DNA from: Candidatus Scalindua sp.
GTDB lineage: Bacteria; Planctomycetota; Brocadiia; Brocadiales; Scalinduaceae
Reading direction: 5' to 3'
Assembly (NCBI GenBank): GCA_031316155.1
Contig: JALDRB010000004.1
Span: 1-64,000, forward strand
DNA: 64,000 nucleotides
Position 1 is the first letter of the stretch; each line of letters begins with the position of its first letter. A program made the position numbers and the translations under genes. The notes under the pieces are model-generated. The model searched no databases, was not told the origin of the DNA, and saw only the letters and a program-made list of their open reading frames with translations. This document shows, piece after piece, positions 45,163 to 54,642 of this stretch.

Positions 45163-48100
45163 TCATCTTAGTTTCCACTTATCTATGCGACAGACGTTTG
45201 CGAAATCACAATTCCTCTCACCACAGCGATCTAAATTATGTGGAGCAAGCTCTATTCTTCCATTATGGATTTCTTTTGCAAATTGCAGGATGCGGTTCTT
45301 TGTTTCTTCCAGCCGTTTAGTAAATTCTCTGTTATCAGCGGCAAGAGATTTTTTTGTCAGCTCCAGGTTAAGTCCGAGTCTCTCTGTCAAATCTTGATTA
45401 TAGATTCCCGTCTTTTTAGAGGACTTCAGTGCATAATATTCAGCGGCAACGGGTACAATATTAAATACATCTCTCAAGGCAAGTGCATAAATGGGTAGTT
45501 GCAAATCTGTGCCTTCTTCCATCTCTTTCACATCAAACTCGGTCTTTCCGTATTTATAGTCAATAATGATCCCGATCTTTTCTCCATTAACCAGAGAGAC
45601 ATCAACCCTGTCAATCTTACCGGATATCTCGATTCGGCCTGCTGTGGCATCAAATATTTCTATAGGTTTGTTATTTTCATCCCCAAATTTCTCCTCAAGC
45701 ATCGCAGGTTTAAACGGAGACAAAAGAGATTCTCTCTCTTTAGACCCAAATGTTACTAGTGCCTTGAGCATATCATTCTTGATCTTCAGCTCTTCAAAAC
45801 CAACAACCATTCCTCTGGTTGCCTGTTGAAAAGAGTCCTCAAAGAGAGTTGAAATATTCATTTTCTGATTTCCTTTTATATACTCCTCCAGTACCTGATG
45901 TATAATCCTTCCCTGCACCAAAAAATCGAGAGTTAACGGACTGGCCTGTTTTAGATTCAGGGTAAACCCTCCGAAGTACTTGTAAGGACACTGCGCAAAA
46001 TCTCTTAATTTTGTGGCATTGAATCTTGCGGCTGTTTCACGAATCTTTTTGATAATCCTTTTGTCAGAAAGGTTGAGTTTTAGATTTTCGTAAGAATCCA
46101 CAAGTTTTCTTAAAAGGGAAAGTTCTTTCCTGAATGAAGTTTCATTTTCCATATTGTTATAGAGCCACAGGGCAACATCCTTTTCGTATTGTTCATGAGA
46201 AGTTGTATAGGGAATCGTAAAGTGGTAATAGACGAAACTCTTTAAATCGGTTGAAGTAATGATCTCTTCCGGTTCGGGAATTATCTTTGAGAGGCTTCTT
46301 TTTATTGAGATTTTTTCTTTTATTTCTTCCGGGAATAACTTTTTCAGGTCAGACAGGAAAAAAGATGGCAGGGTAGAATTGCCGTCACTATTTGTTGACG
46401 GGTAGGAGAGATAAAGCCTTTCATTTGCACGTGTAATAGCGATGTAGAATAAATATCTCTCTTCATCCATTTGCTCAGGCATCTCTCTCAGGGCTGCTTT
46501 CCCCGTACTATTTAGTCTCTTTCTCTGGAAATCCTTCAGAAACAGATCCTCCCCTACCTGCCTGGGAAACTCTTTTTCAAGAAGGCCGCCGACAAAAACT
46601 ACAGGCATTTCCCACTGCCTTGCTTCCACGACATTAATAACATTAACCACATTCATTCTCCTGTCTCTTTTTCCATACGAAGCTAACGTTAATTGAGAAA
46701 TAAGGATGTGATTAAATTCTTCAAAAGTAAGTACTCTCGTCTCTTGATAAAGTTTCCTGAACGTAGAGTTATTCAGTATTGCAAGGAATTCTCCCAGGGC
46801 AGAGGCATCAGATTTCATCAGTTCTGATATTTCCTGATTCTGATTACATACCAGAATTTTACCATTAACTTCATCCGTGAAGGTATTGAACGGTGTAAAT
46901 GCCGATTTATAAAACAGATCTGCAATATCGATGTAACATTTGCAATACGTGCTGAAAGGATGCCTTCCTTCCAGGTTACTCAATATGATTTTCATGCGCC
47001 TCAAAAATCTGTGAATGGGTTTAAATTTAAAACGGGAGGTCAATTCAAGCCATCCATTGCAATCGTTAATATTACCTTTTGATAAATGTTCAGATTCTAA
47101 GGCATGCAGGAGATCTCTCTCTATACCTGAATAAGACTTGAGGATATCCCAGACAGAATTATCCGCCCAATTTTCTGTATATACTTTTGTTGTATTTACT
47201 ATGGCCTTGATGAGTGGGTTCTTTATCAGGGATCTTCTTCCGTAAATCCTGACCGGGATACAGAACCTCTGAAATATATCTTCTGCGATGTCCTGATATT
47301 TTTCAACATTTCTGAATATTACGGCTATTTCACTGAAGCCGTATCGATTTTTATCGGTTAACTTTCTTATCCTGCGGGCAATCTGTTCTATTTCATCCTG
47401 TATACTGGCGGCCTCAATAATTTGAAATGTAGCAGTTTCCTGACTGGATAAGGAGATGGGTGGGACGATGGTATTTGAAAAAATATTCGCTTCAATATGC
47501 TTTAACACTTGGCAGCGAGCTCTTTTGTTTTCTTTCAATTCTATTTTTCGAAGCCCCAGTTTCTCAAGTCTGGAGTATGTTTTCTGAGCAGTCAGAAAAA
47601 CAGGAGACGGGTAACCTGATGTGTTATATGGCAGGGTTATGTAAACGTTCGGGATACGCGAGGAGAGTTCCTCTAGTAGCGTAAATTCAAGTTGGGTGTA
47701 ATCGTGGAAACCGTCTATCAATAATAATTTTATGTGAGAAAGTGTTTCATCATTAATATGTTGTATCGCTTGTGCCAGAAAATCTTCCTGATCCATGAAC
47801 CCTTTTCTGTTGAGAGCTTCCTGATAACTCGTGTAGAGTCTGGCAAGTTCGTTGAATTTTAAGTCATATGGAGAAACATTCCTGTTTGTTTTTCCTGTTC
47901 TGAGATTGGCTTTAAAGGAGTGCGGATCAAGCGAATTTTCTTTGATCTCCCTTACAAAATTAAGAAAAGCCCTCTTAAACCCAGGAAAATCCAGGACCCT
48001 GGTGAAGTAACTTGTTTCGATATCCTTAAAGAGCATTGACAGTATCATATCCTTTTCGTTCTCATTAATGGGGTTTCGGGATTGAGGAACTGTGTCTTCG

Positions 48101-48369
48101 GTATCTCTTTTAACTGATTCCTGCAGCGGAAGATTGTCGATTATTTTCTCTGTCAACCCCGAGAACGTAATCAGGCATGAGTCAAAGTATCCTCTGATAG
48201 CTGAGGTTCTCAGGATATGGTCTCTCAGATGTTTTACCTGACTGTGGTTAGGTAAAACAAAGATTACGTTCTCTTCTTTGTGTTCTTTGGCGCATTGGAG
48301 AAATTTTTGAATGACAAGATGTGTTTTCCCGCTACCGGCGCTCCCTAAGACCAGAAATCGTTCTTTCAT
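45163..48369 (-). CDS. addB: AddB-type helicase-nuclease subunit
   Basis: A 1068-residue protein. Walker A is GSAGSGKTHLVI at the N-terminus, followed by a degenerate UvrD-like helicase fold (AIRGYFDSCLITFSGLTEKI, LLIDGFHDYTQLE, LYLSYPSTNSDGN). The C-terminal PD-(D/E)XK nuclease has GIIIDYKYGKTEF, and an Fe-S cluster is implied by FAQCPYKYF plus CGERNCDFANVC. It pairs with AddA, whose gene is 11.2 kb downstream on the same strand; addB and addA are normally adjacent. Confidence 0.88.
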   Translation of the reverse strand: MKERFLVLGSAGSGKTHLVIQKFLQCAKEHKEENVIFVLPNHSQVKHLRDHILRTSAIRGYFDSCLITFSGLTEKIIDNLPLQESVKRDTEDTVPQSRNPINENEKDMILSMLFKDIETSYFTRVLDFPGFKRAFLNFVREIKENSLDPHSFKANLRTGKTNRNVSPYDLKFNELARLYTSYQEALNRKGFMDQEDFLAQAIQHINDETLSHIKLLLIDGFHDYTQLEFTLLEELSSRIPNVYITLPYNTSGYPSPVFLTAQKTYSRLEKLGLRKIELKENKRARCQVLKHIEANIFSNTIVPPISLSSQETATFQIIEAASIQDEIEQIARRIRKLTDKNRYGFSEIAVIFRNVEKYQDIAEDIFQRFCIPVRIYGRRSLIKNPLIKAIVNTTKVYTENWADNSVWDILKSYSGIERDLLHALESEHLSKGNINDCNGWLELTSRFKFKPIHRFLRRMKIILSNLEGRHPFSTYCKCYIDIADLFYKSAFTPFNTFTDEVNGKILVCNQNQEISELMKSDASALGEFLAILNNSTFRKLYQETRVLTFEEFNHILISQLTLASYGKRDRRMNVVNVINVVEARQWEMPVVFVGGLLEKEFPRQVGEDLFLKDFQRKRLNSTGKAALREMPEQMDEERYLFYIAITRANERLYLSYPSTNSDGNSTLPSFFLSDLKKLFPEEIKEKISIKRSLSKIIPEPEEIITSTDLKSFVYYHFTIPYTTSHEQYEKDVALWLYNNMENETSFRKELSLLRKLVDSYENLKLNLSDKRIIKKIRETAARFNATKLRDFAQCPYKYFGGFTLNLKQASPLTLDFLVQGRIIHQVLEEYIKGNQKMNISTLFEDSFQQATRGMVVGFEELKIKNDMLKALVTFGSKERESLLSPFKPAMLEEKFGDENNKPIEIFDATAGRIEISGKIDRVDVSLVNGEKIGIIIDYKYGKTEFDVKEMEEGTDLQLPIYALALRDVFNIVPVAAEYYALKSSKKTGIYNQDLTERLGLNLELTKKSLAADNREFTKRLEETKNRILQFAKEIHNGRIELAPHNLDRCGERNCDFANVCRIDKWKLR

Positions 48370-48848
48370 AATGGGAAGAAATATTTGTATGGTTATATCT
48401 CGTTTTTTATACCATAATATGAGTCATTCAGCAAGAGTGAGAAGGGTAAGATTTCTTACAACTCCCGGTGTCATCAGTTGTCATATTGATAAATACAACA
48501 TATTAAAGTATGGTACGTTTAAGCTTTATGGCAATAAATATGAGAAGTAACAGAGATGAAATATATGATCTCTCCTTTCGGGTGACAGAGAGGGGTTAGC
48601 TCAGGAGACGCAAAGTTATAAGGGTTTTTTAACGTACTGTATGGATGCAGTATCATAGATTGCCTTACTGCAAAATTTCTAAATGAATATTCTGCAGTAA
48701 GGCCTCTTTATTAAGAAGATTTTCTCTAAGATAATATACTCTCAGTCTCGAGTAGAAAAAAAACATTTAATAGAAAAAGGAGGTGTCAATGGAGCTGAAC
48801 CCAAACCTTTAACATTGCATAAAATCAAAAATAAAAGGAGAGAACTTT
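48370..48848. promoter_or_regulatory. Long leader region of the PhoX-like gene
   Basis: Divergent gap between addB and the PhoX-like gene. It contains TGTCAT repeats at 48468-48484 (GTGTCAT CAG TTGTCAT, one base short of a standard Pho-box period), an 11-bp perfect stem GCCTTACTGCA (48662-48672) / TGCAGTAAGGC (48693-48703), and a 7-codon frame with a perfect ribosome binding site at 48789-48812. Confidence 0.45.
48789..48812 (+). CDS. Putative 7-residue leader peptide
   Basis: ATG GAG CTG AAC CCA AAC CTT TAA encodes MELNPNL. It is preceded by AAAGGAGGTG, a better ribosome binding site than that of the following gene (AAAAGGAG), and ends 36 bp before its ATG. It may couple or attenuate translation. 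No comparative support available. Confidence 0.35.
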   Translation: MELNPNL

Positions 48849-51071
48849 ATGTTGTTGAATAAAACTGTAACTTCGAGAAGCAGAATGTTTTTTTTCACAG
48901 TAATAATTGCCATTGTACAGATTTTTTATTGTTTACCGTCTTTTGCAGTTCAGTGTAAACTAAAGAAACTATCACATTTTGGAGTTCAGTTTAAGACGAA
49001 TAAACCACCACAAATGCGTGGGGACACACCAACCACAAGTAATGGATGGAAAGTGACACCGCTTGTCACAATTGGAGATACCAATGGCAGTGGTAAAGAC
49101 ATTAATGAAAAACATCTTGGTTACCGGCCACCAGGAAGACTTGATGGTATCGGAGCATTTAAAATTGATAATAGAACCGTACGTGTATTGGTGAGTCATG
49201 AATTGAGTGCCGATGACGGATATGCTTATAAATTGGCCAATGGTACGCAACTGACAGGTGCACGGGTAAGTTCCTTTGACATTGATGCCATAACTCGAAA
49301 AGTTACGGCAGCAGGAATAGCCTATGATGCTGTCTATGATCGGGCCGGAGAGACGGTCACCGATCCGGCACAAATCCGTGAAGGCCAGGGGGACAACATT
49401 GATGGTTTTGCTTTCCTTTGTTCTGCTTATGGCATTAATACCGGAGAATTCGGATTTGTAGATGATATCTTCTTTACCGGTGAAGAAGTCGGTGGTGCTA
49501 TAGGTGGCCAGCAAGCCGCCATCGATGTAGATAAAAGAGACATTTATATCGTCCCCATGATTGGCAGAGCGGCCCATGAAAATGCCTGTCCAATCGATCC
49601 GGGTGACAGCGACAAGGTGGTACTCATGATAGGCGATGATCGTAGAGGGGCCCCTTTGCTGCTCTATATAGGTCAAAAAGGTACAGAACAGCCGAATGAT
49701 TCTACCTACAATCCTCCCGATTTTTTAAATCGGAATGGCCTTGGTCTTGGTAATCTCTATGTTCTGGTGTTCGATGATTCATCAATAAAAGACCCTGGTG
49801 ATTTCTACGGAACCTTCAATATGAAGTCCGGTAAATTTGTTAAGATTGAACACTTCAATCCAGCAAAGGCCGCTATGAATAATTATGATAGTATGGGTTT
49901 TGCCAATTTAATGCTTCAGGACTCACTGGCTGATGCGGTGGGGGCTTTTATGTTTTCCCGTCCGGAAGACCTCTCCGTCAATCCGAACAATGGTACTCAG
50001 GTGGTTATGGCATCAACGGGATTCAGCGGTTCTTTTGGTGGCGCTGACAGTTGGGGCACGACTTATCTTATCGATGTACACCTTGGCGATATTCTTAATG
50101 AAGACTTAGTTGACATCAACTATATCCCGGTAACAGTCGAAATCATATATGATGGCGATAATAATAACCAGTTTGCGAATCCTGATGATGGTCTGCGAAG
50201 TCCGGATAATCTTGATTGGGCTTCTAATGGTTACATTTATATCCAGGAGGATGAGGCAATACCGTCTTTTGGACAAACAAACAACATCGAGGCCTCCGTC
50301 TGGCAATTGAATCCAATTAATGGTCAACTGGTGCGTGTGCTTGAAATGGATCGTTCAGCCGTTCCTCTTAGTCAAATAGATTTGGATCCATCTGATATCG
50401 GTGACTGGGAATCATCAGGAATCCTTGATGTCACAGGGCTGTTTAAGACTAAAAAAAAGGAACAAGTCTTTATTCTTGATGTACAGGCTCACAGCCTCAA
50501 AGGATTACCTATTGATGGAGTACTTGTTCCTGCTGGTGCAACATGGAAATACTTAGATAACGGTTCTGATCAGGGAACAGCGTGGAAGGAATTTTCTTTT
50601 GATGATACTGGTTGGTCAGCTGGTCCGGCAGAACTGGGATACGGAGATGGAGATGAAGAAACAGCTGTAAGCTTTGGGCCCAATACATCAAACAAATTTA
50701 TCACTACTTATTTCAGGCATTCTTTTGATATTGTTAATGCCTCAAAAATTCGTAATTTAATCCTTAAGATCTTGAGAGATGATGGAGCTGTTGTTTATTT
50801 AAATGGAACAGAGATATTAAGAAGCAATATGCCAGCTGAAACCATTACCTATAATACATTTGCTTCTCAAGACACACCGGATGAAAATATCTTTTTTGAG
50901 AATAGCGTAGACACTGATTTTTTAAAAGATGGAGAGAATGTTCTGGCAGTTGAGATTCATCAGGGAAGTAGTTCCAGTTCTGATATAAGTTTTAACCTGC
51001 AACTTGACATTGGCTATGATCCTGGTCTTGTGGAAGGTGGTCAATTACTTTTAATGACAAAGAAGAATTAA
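48849..51071 (+). CDS. Exported PhoX-like (DUF839) protein with C-terminal beta-sandwich
   Basis: A 740-residue secreted protein. A signal peptide spans about residues 14-34 (FFFTVIIAIVQIFYCLPSFA). The central part is a DUF839/PhoX-type beta-propeller: GRLDGIGAF, LVSHELSADDGY, DGFAFLCSAYG, FTGEEVGG, DSMGFANLMLQDS and SPDNLDWASNGYIYIQEDEA with Glu/Asp metal-binding candidates. PhoX proteins are Ca/Fe-dependent phosphatases. The C-terminal about 180 residues (GATWKYLDNGSDQGTAWKEF onward) form a separate galactose-binding-like module. Substrate unproven; phosphatase activity is inferred from family. Confidence 0.75.
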   Translation: MLLNKTVTSRSRMFFFTVIIAIVQIFYCLPSFAVQCKLKKLSHFGVQFKTNKPPQMRGDTPTTSNGWKVTPLVTIGDTNGSGKDINEKHLGYRPPGRLDGIGAFKIDNRTVRVLVSHELSADDGYAYKLANGTQLTGARVSSFDIDAITRKVTAAGIAYDAVYDRAGETVTDPAQIREGQGDNIDGFAFLCSAYGINTGEFGFVDDIFFTGEEVGGAIGGQQAAIDVDKRDIYIVPMIGRAAHENACPIDPGDSDKVVLMIGDDRRGAPLLLYIGQKGTEQPNDSTYNPPDFLNRNGLGLGNLYVLVFDDSSIKDPGDFYGTFNMKSGKFVKIEHFNPAKAAMNNYDSMGFANLMLQDSLADAVGAFMFSRPEDLSVNPNNGTQVVMASTGFSGSFGGADSWGTTYLIDVHLGDILNEDLVDINYIPVTVEIIYDGDNNNQFANPDDGLRSPDNLDWASNGYIYIQEDEAIPSFGQTNNIEASVWQLNPINGQLVRVLEMDRSAVPLSQIDLDPSDIGDWESSGILDVTGLFKTKKKEQVFILDVQAHSLKGLPIDGVLVPAGATWKYLDNGSDQGTAWKEFSFDDTGWSAGPAELGYGDGDEETAVSFGPNTSNKFITTYFRHSFDIVNASKIRNLILKILRDDGAVVYLNGTEILRSNMPAETITYNTFASQDTPDENIFFENSVDTDFLKDGENVLAVEIHQGSSSSSDISFNLQLDIGYDPGLVEGGQLLLMTKKN

Positions 51072-51096
51072 ACAAAAAGAGTAAAAACAACACAAA

Positions 51097-51135
51097 GCAA
51101 CAGCGATATTTTTGCTAATAATGTCGCTGTTGCTA
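51097..51135 (+). terminator. Stem-loop after the PhoX-like gene
   Basis: AGCAACAGCGA (51097-51107) and TCGCTGTTGCT (51125-51135) form a perfect 11-bp stem with a 17-base loop, 25 bp after the stop. There is no clear T tract, so it may protect the 3' end or terminate weakly. Confidence 0.55.
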
Positions 51136-51352
51136 CTAAACTACGCAATTCATAAGGGTAGTATGAACGTTAAAAAGAGTGAATTGGGTGTTGCATATTT
51201 CTATTGAAGGTTTCCCGTAGCATCTTGTTTCATATTATCCTCTGGCGTATTATTACCCGATTCTGGTTACAAGAAACCTGAATTTGCTTCTGCAAAATTT
51301 CATATTTTCCGCTTCTCTTGACATTTCTCATGAAACCTGATACGTTTGATTT

Positions 51353-52321
51353 ATGACAAGAACAAGACTATTTCCACCACGTAATCCGTATCATTCTGGA
51401 TTTCTCAAAGTCTCAAATCTACATACGTTATATTTTGAAGAAGTAGGGAATCCCGAAGGGAAACCCGTAATTTTTCTGCACGGCGGGCCGGGTGTCGGCA
51501 TTCACCCCGGTTATCGGAGATTTTTCGATTACAAATTTTACCGCGTTATCCTTTTTGATCAACGTGGATCAGGCAAAAGCACGCCTTTCGCTGAATTACG
51601 CGAGAACACAACCTGGCACCTCGTTGAAGATCTGGAAAAACTCAGGGAACATCTGAAAATTAGAAAATGGATAGTAACGGGAGGAAGCTGGGGGAGTACA
51701 CTTGCCCTTGCTTACGCTCAAAGCTTTCCTGAAAGTGTAAAGGGTATCATAATAAGAGGTGTTTTCACGGCTCGAGCTTCCGATATGGAGTGGCTTTTTT
51801 CTGAAAAAGGAGCAGGCCAGATATGGCCGGATGAGTTTGAAAAATTCATGTCGATTTTAAGTAAAAGAGAAAAAAAAGAGATTATCAAATCATATTATAA
51901 ACGCCTTACTTCACGAAAGAGTAAGATAGCATGGGAAGCAGCCAGGGCCTTCGCAAACTGGGAAGGCACCATAATGAATCTGATTCCTGATGAGAAGGCG
52001 ACTACCTCTTTTTTAACAAAAGATCGCACCGTGGCATTTGCAATTATCGAATGTTACTACACATTAAATAACTTCTTTATGAAAACGAAAAACGGGTTGT
52101 TCCAGAATATACAAAAATTAAGAAATATACCGGTAACAATCGTTCAAGGCCGCTATGACATTATCTGTCCGATGCGTTATGCTTACGATCTCCATAAATC
52201 CCTTCCCGGGTCAAAGCTTATTATTGTTTCCACTGGATCCCATTCACCTCTTGAACCCGCAATGACAAAAGAACTCATTAAAGCGGGAGAAGAGTTTAAG
52301 AATTTATGGAGAGCGAAATGA
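51353..52321 (+). CDS. pip: Prolyl aminopeptidase (alpha/beta hydrolase)
   Basis: A 322-residue prolyl iminopeptidase that removes N-terminal proline from peptides. GNPEGKPVIFLHGGPGVGIH gives the oxyanion HGGPG, VTGGSWGSTLALAYA the nucleophile Ser, GRYDIICPM the Asp, and GSHSPLEP the His. FDQRGSGKSTP is diagnostic of the family. The stop overlaps the next gene by ATGA. Confidence 0.93.
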   Translation: MTRTRLFPPRNPYHSGFLKVSNLHTLYFEEVGNPEGKPVIFLHGGPGVGIHPGYRRFFDYKFYRVILFDQRGSGKSTPFAELRENTTWHLVEDLEKLREHLKIRKWIVTGGSWGSTLALAYAQSFPESVKGIIIRGVFTARASDMEWLFSEKGAGQIWPDEFEKFMSILSKREKKEIIKSYYKRLTSRKSKIAWEAARAFANWEGTIMNLIPDEKATTSFLTKDRTVAFAIIECYYTLNNFFMKTKNGLFQNIQKLRNIPVTIVQGRYDIICPMRYAYDLHKSLPGSKLIIVSTGSHSPLEPAMTKELIKAGEEFKNLWRAK

Positions 52322-52818
52322 AAGAGAAATCGATTTATGAATTTACCCTGAATGGTATCGACGGTAATCCTGTAAATTTAACAACATTCAAAGATAAAGT
52401 GATTTTACTGGTAAATGTTGCGAGTAAATGCGGTTTTACACCACAGTATAAGAGCCTTCAGGAATTGTATGAAAAATATAAAGATAAAGGTTTCGTTGTT
52501 CTGGGTTTTCCGGCAAACAATTTTTTAAGTCAGGAACCGGGAACAGATAACGAAATAAAACAGTTCTGCTCTTTAAACTACCATGTGACATTTCCCATGT
52601 TTTCAAAAATCTCTGTGAAAGGAGACGATACAGCACCATTGTATATATTTCTTACAGATAAGGAAACAAATCCAGAATTTTCTGGTAAAATAAAATGGAA
52701 CTTTACAAAATTTCTTATTAACCGACAGGGCAATATTGTGGATCGGTTCTCACCGATGACCAGGCCAAACAGTAAAAAAGTAATAAGACGAATTGAAGAA
52801 ACGTTAGAGGTAACGTAA
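52318..52818 (+). CDS. Glutathione peroxidase family (thiol peroxidase)
   Basis: A 166-residue glutathione peroxidase-like protein that reduces hydroperoxides, probably with thioredoxin. VNVASKCGFTPQY carries the catalytic Cys where animal enzymes have selenocysteine; FPANNFLSQEPG contains the Gln region and KWNFTKFLI the Trp-Asn. An in-frame ATG at 52306 exists, but 52318 follows GGAG at ideal spacing and overlaps the pip stop. Co-transcribed with pip. Confidence 0.93.
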   Translation: MKEKSIYEFTLNGIDGNPVNLTTFKDKVILLVNVASKCGFTPQYKSLQELYEKYKDKGFVVLGFPANNFLSQEPGTDNEIKQFCSLNYHVTFPMFSKISVKGDDTAPLYIFLTDKETNPEFSGKIKWNFTKFLINRQGNIVDRFSPMTRPNSKKVIRRIEETLEVT

Positions 52819-53147
52819 TAAAAAACCTTAAAATAATTATTCCTGAGGTAAATATTTGGATTCGTGTTCATTTCGTTACAGCATCAAAGGGATATTGCCA
52901 AAAAATTGTGATTATTAGCCTGAAATGGTAAATTTTGAGGGAAATTTGAAACAGAATTACCAATAGTATTTCAAAACTATCTGTAAGATTGAGAAATTAT
53001 AGATGAAAAATAAATCTTCATCCCAAGATTTTGGATTTATCTCGGCACGGTCATGCCTTTGTTAACAGTTGTTTGTTTTGAGTTTAACATGCCTGATTCC
53101 TATATTGATCTGGATTTATCCTTCAAGACTCAACGACTCTTGGATAA
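52819..53147. other. 329-bp AT-rich spacer
   Basis: Nothing coding or repeated that I can identify. Confidence 0.4.
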
Positions 53148-53612
53148 TTAATATCTTTCTGAGCCACCTTCTTTTTTACGCATTTTCTTTAATTTATTTA
53201 ATATGATCATAAAAATCATAAAAACCATACCGACCATTATTCCATAATAAATCATCATCACGGAAGTATAGGCCCATATGAGTCCAGCTTCGTCCATTGA
53301 CCCGTGTTGAACAATCACCGCAGTAGCTATGACATTGACACAGACTAATACCGTTAGCATGACTATAAAAGTGCAGAAGAGAAAGACATTGTCTGGTTTC
53401 CAAAAACTAAAGCTTTCAGTTTTTTTCAAATGGCGTGTTATTAAGAAGTAATTCACCAATAATGGCCATGAAACCCAAAATACCATTAAAACAGAACCTA
53501 TATTAAGATCCGGCACCATCGTCGCCAAAGTCCATGTCATTAGTCCAATCAGGAGGCAAAGAGAAAATCTTGTCGTTTTTTTTGCGCTTAATGAATTCAT
53601 TGTTGAAAACAT
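53148..53612 (-). CDS. Hypothetical four-helix membrane protein
   Basis: A 154-residue protein with four hydrophobic segments: about 17-35 (FSLCLLIGLMTWTLATMV), 38-58 (GSVLMVFWVSWPLLVNYFLI), 75-100 (FLFCTFIVMLTVLVCVNVIA) and 115-138 (YYGIMVGMVFMIFMIIL), and a basic C-terminal tail (KLKKMRKKEGG). No family recognised. It stands alone on the minus strand. Confidence 0.6.
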   Translation of the reverse strand: MFSTMNSLSAKKTTRFSLCLLIGLMTWTLATMVPDLNIGSVLMVFWVSWPLLVNYFLITRHLKKTESFSFWKPDNVFLFCTFIVMLTVLVCVNVIATAVIVQHGSMDEAGLIWAYTSVMMIYYGIMVGMVFMIFMIILNKLKKMRKKEGGSERY

Positions 53613-53891
53613 TATTTTTTATGTTGTTGTAACAAATAGTAAATTTTGTTCGTTATTACTTTTCTAACAGCTAGCTACAGAAATACTCGTCTTGTTTATT
53701 CCTAAATTGAGTAATTATTGATCATTATCGGTACGATTATTATTTATAGTTAGTAGTTTATGAAGAAAATTGCTACCATCCATTACGTGAACCATACACT
53801 GTAAGTCTTGCAAAGATTTGCAAATTTTATAACATTATGTGAATTGTGTTTAAACCTCATTGTGATTGGGTATTATGAATAAAAACAGACA

Positions 53892-54434
53892 ATGAAAAGG
53901 ATTCTATATCAAACAAGTATCATCATCATGTTATTGTCTCTTTTTCAATCTTTTGCGCAGGAGCTGGAAACGGAAAAAACATTTCAGTATCGTGAAGCGA
54001 AATTTTTATATGAGAGCAAATGTTCAATATGCCATACACTCGAACGCATTTTTGCCGAACCAAAGAGTCATGATGAGTGACGAATGTGCGTTGCTTGAAT
54101 GAGGGTGAAAAGTTTTTTTTGGATAACCGCAGAAGAGGGTGAACAGATACTATCTGAAATCCTGAATACGAGAGATGATGCTGTGGGGACCTTTCCTCAA
54201 AAGAAAAAGTATGATGATGCGAGGTTACTCTTTGTTGACAGGTGTACCCAATGCCATTCAGTGAACAGAATACTTCTTACACGTAAATCGAGAGAAGAGT
54301 GGGAAAAAACCGTGAGTGATATGCGGGAGCATGCCAGAAAAACATTGCTGGAAGACTGGTTTCTATCCACTGAATTTGATATCATTGTGGATTTGCTCGT
54401 AAAAACACAGGGGATTGAATCTGAGGGATTTTAA
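53892..54434 (+). pseudogene. Dihaem c-type cytochrome interrupted by two in-frame TGA codons
   Basis: A signal peptide (IIIMLLSLFQSFAQ) is followed by CSICH, then HDE-TGA-RMCVA-TGA-MRVKSFFWITAEEGEQIL, a linker, and CTQCH, then EWEKTVSDMREHARK. All parts are in one frame over 181 codons. TGA at 54078 falls where Trp is likely and TGA at 54093 where Arg is likely; both are explained by C-to-T type transitions. The two repeats show the same CxxCH-(x)n-EW-MR pattern, so this was a periplasmic dihaem electron carrier. Confidence 0.75.
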
Positions 54435-54550
54435 TGTTTCGAAAGGTTACCTTAATTGTATTAGTTTTCCGGTAATAAACTGTGGATAAGCTGGTAGAGA
54501 TACTTGAAGAATTCAATAATTGTTAAAAAGAGCTTAAAAATCATATTATA

Positions 54551-54642
54551 TGTGCGTTAGCATAAACTCAAAATGGCGTTAAGGAACGACATGGACGTCG
54601 TTGTAACCATTTTGAAAGAGTAGGGCAGGATGAGCTAACTCG
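54551..54642. repeat. Repeat family 2, copy B
   Basis: 92 bp: TGTGCGTTAGCA ... AAAATGGCGTTAAGGAACGAC ATGGACGTCGTTGTAACCATTTT ... GATGAGCTAACTCG. The centre can fold on itself (AAAATGG/CCATTTT and ACGAC/GTCGT). It ends exactly at the ATG of the next gene and is inverted relative to copy C. Confidence 0.7.

Noticed and set aside
48468-48484. Functional Pho box
   Set aside because: The two TGTCAT units are 10 rather than 11 bases apart and lie over 350 bp from the gene, so it is only mentioned, not called as a site.
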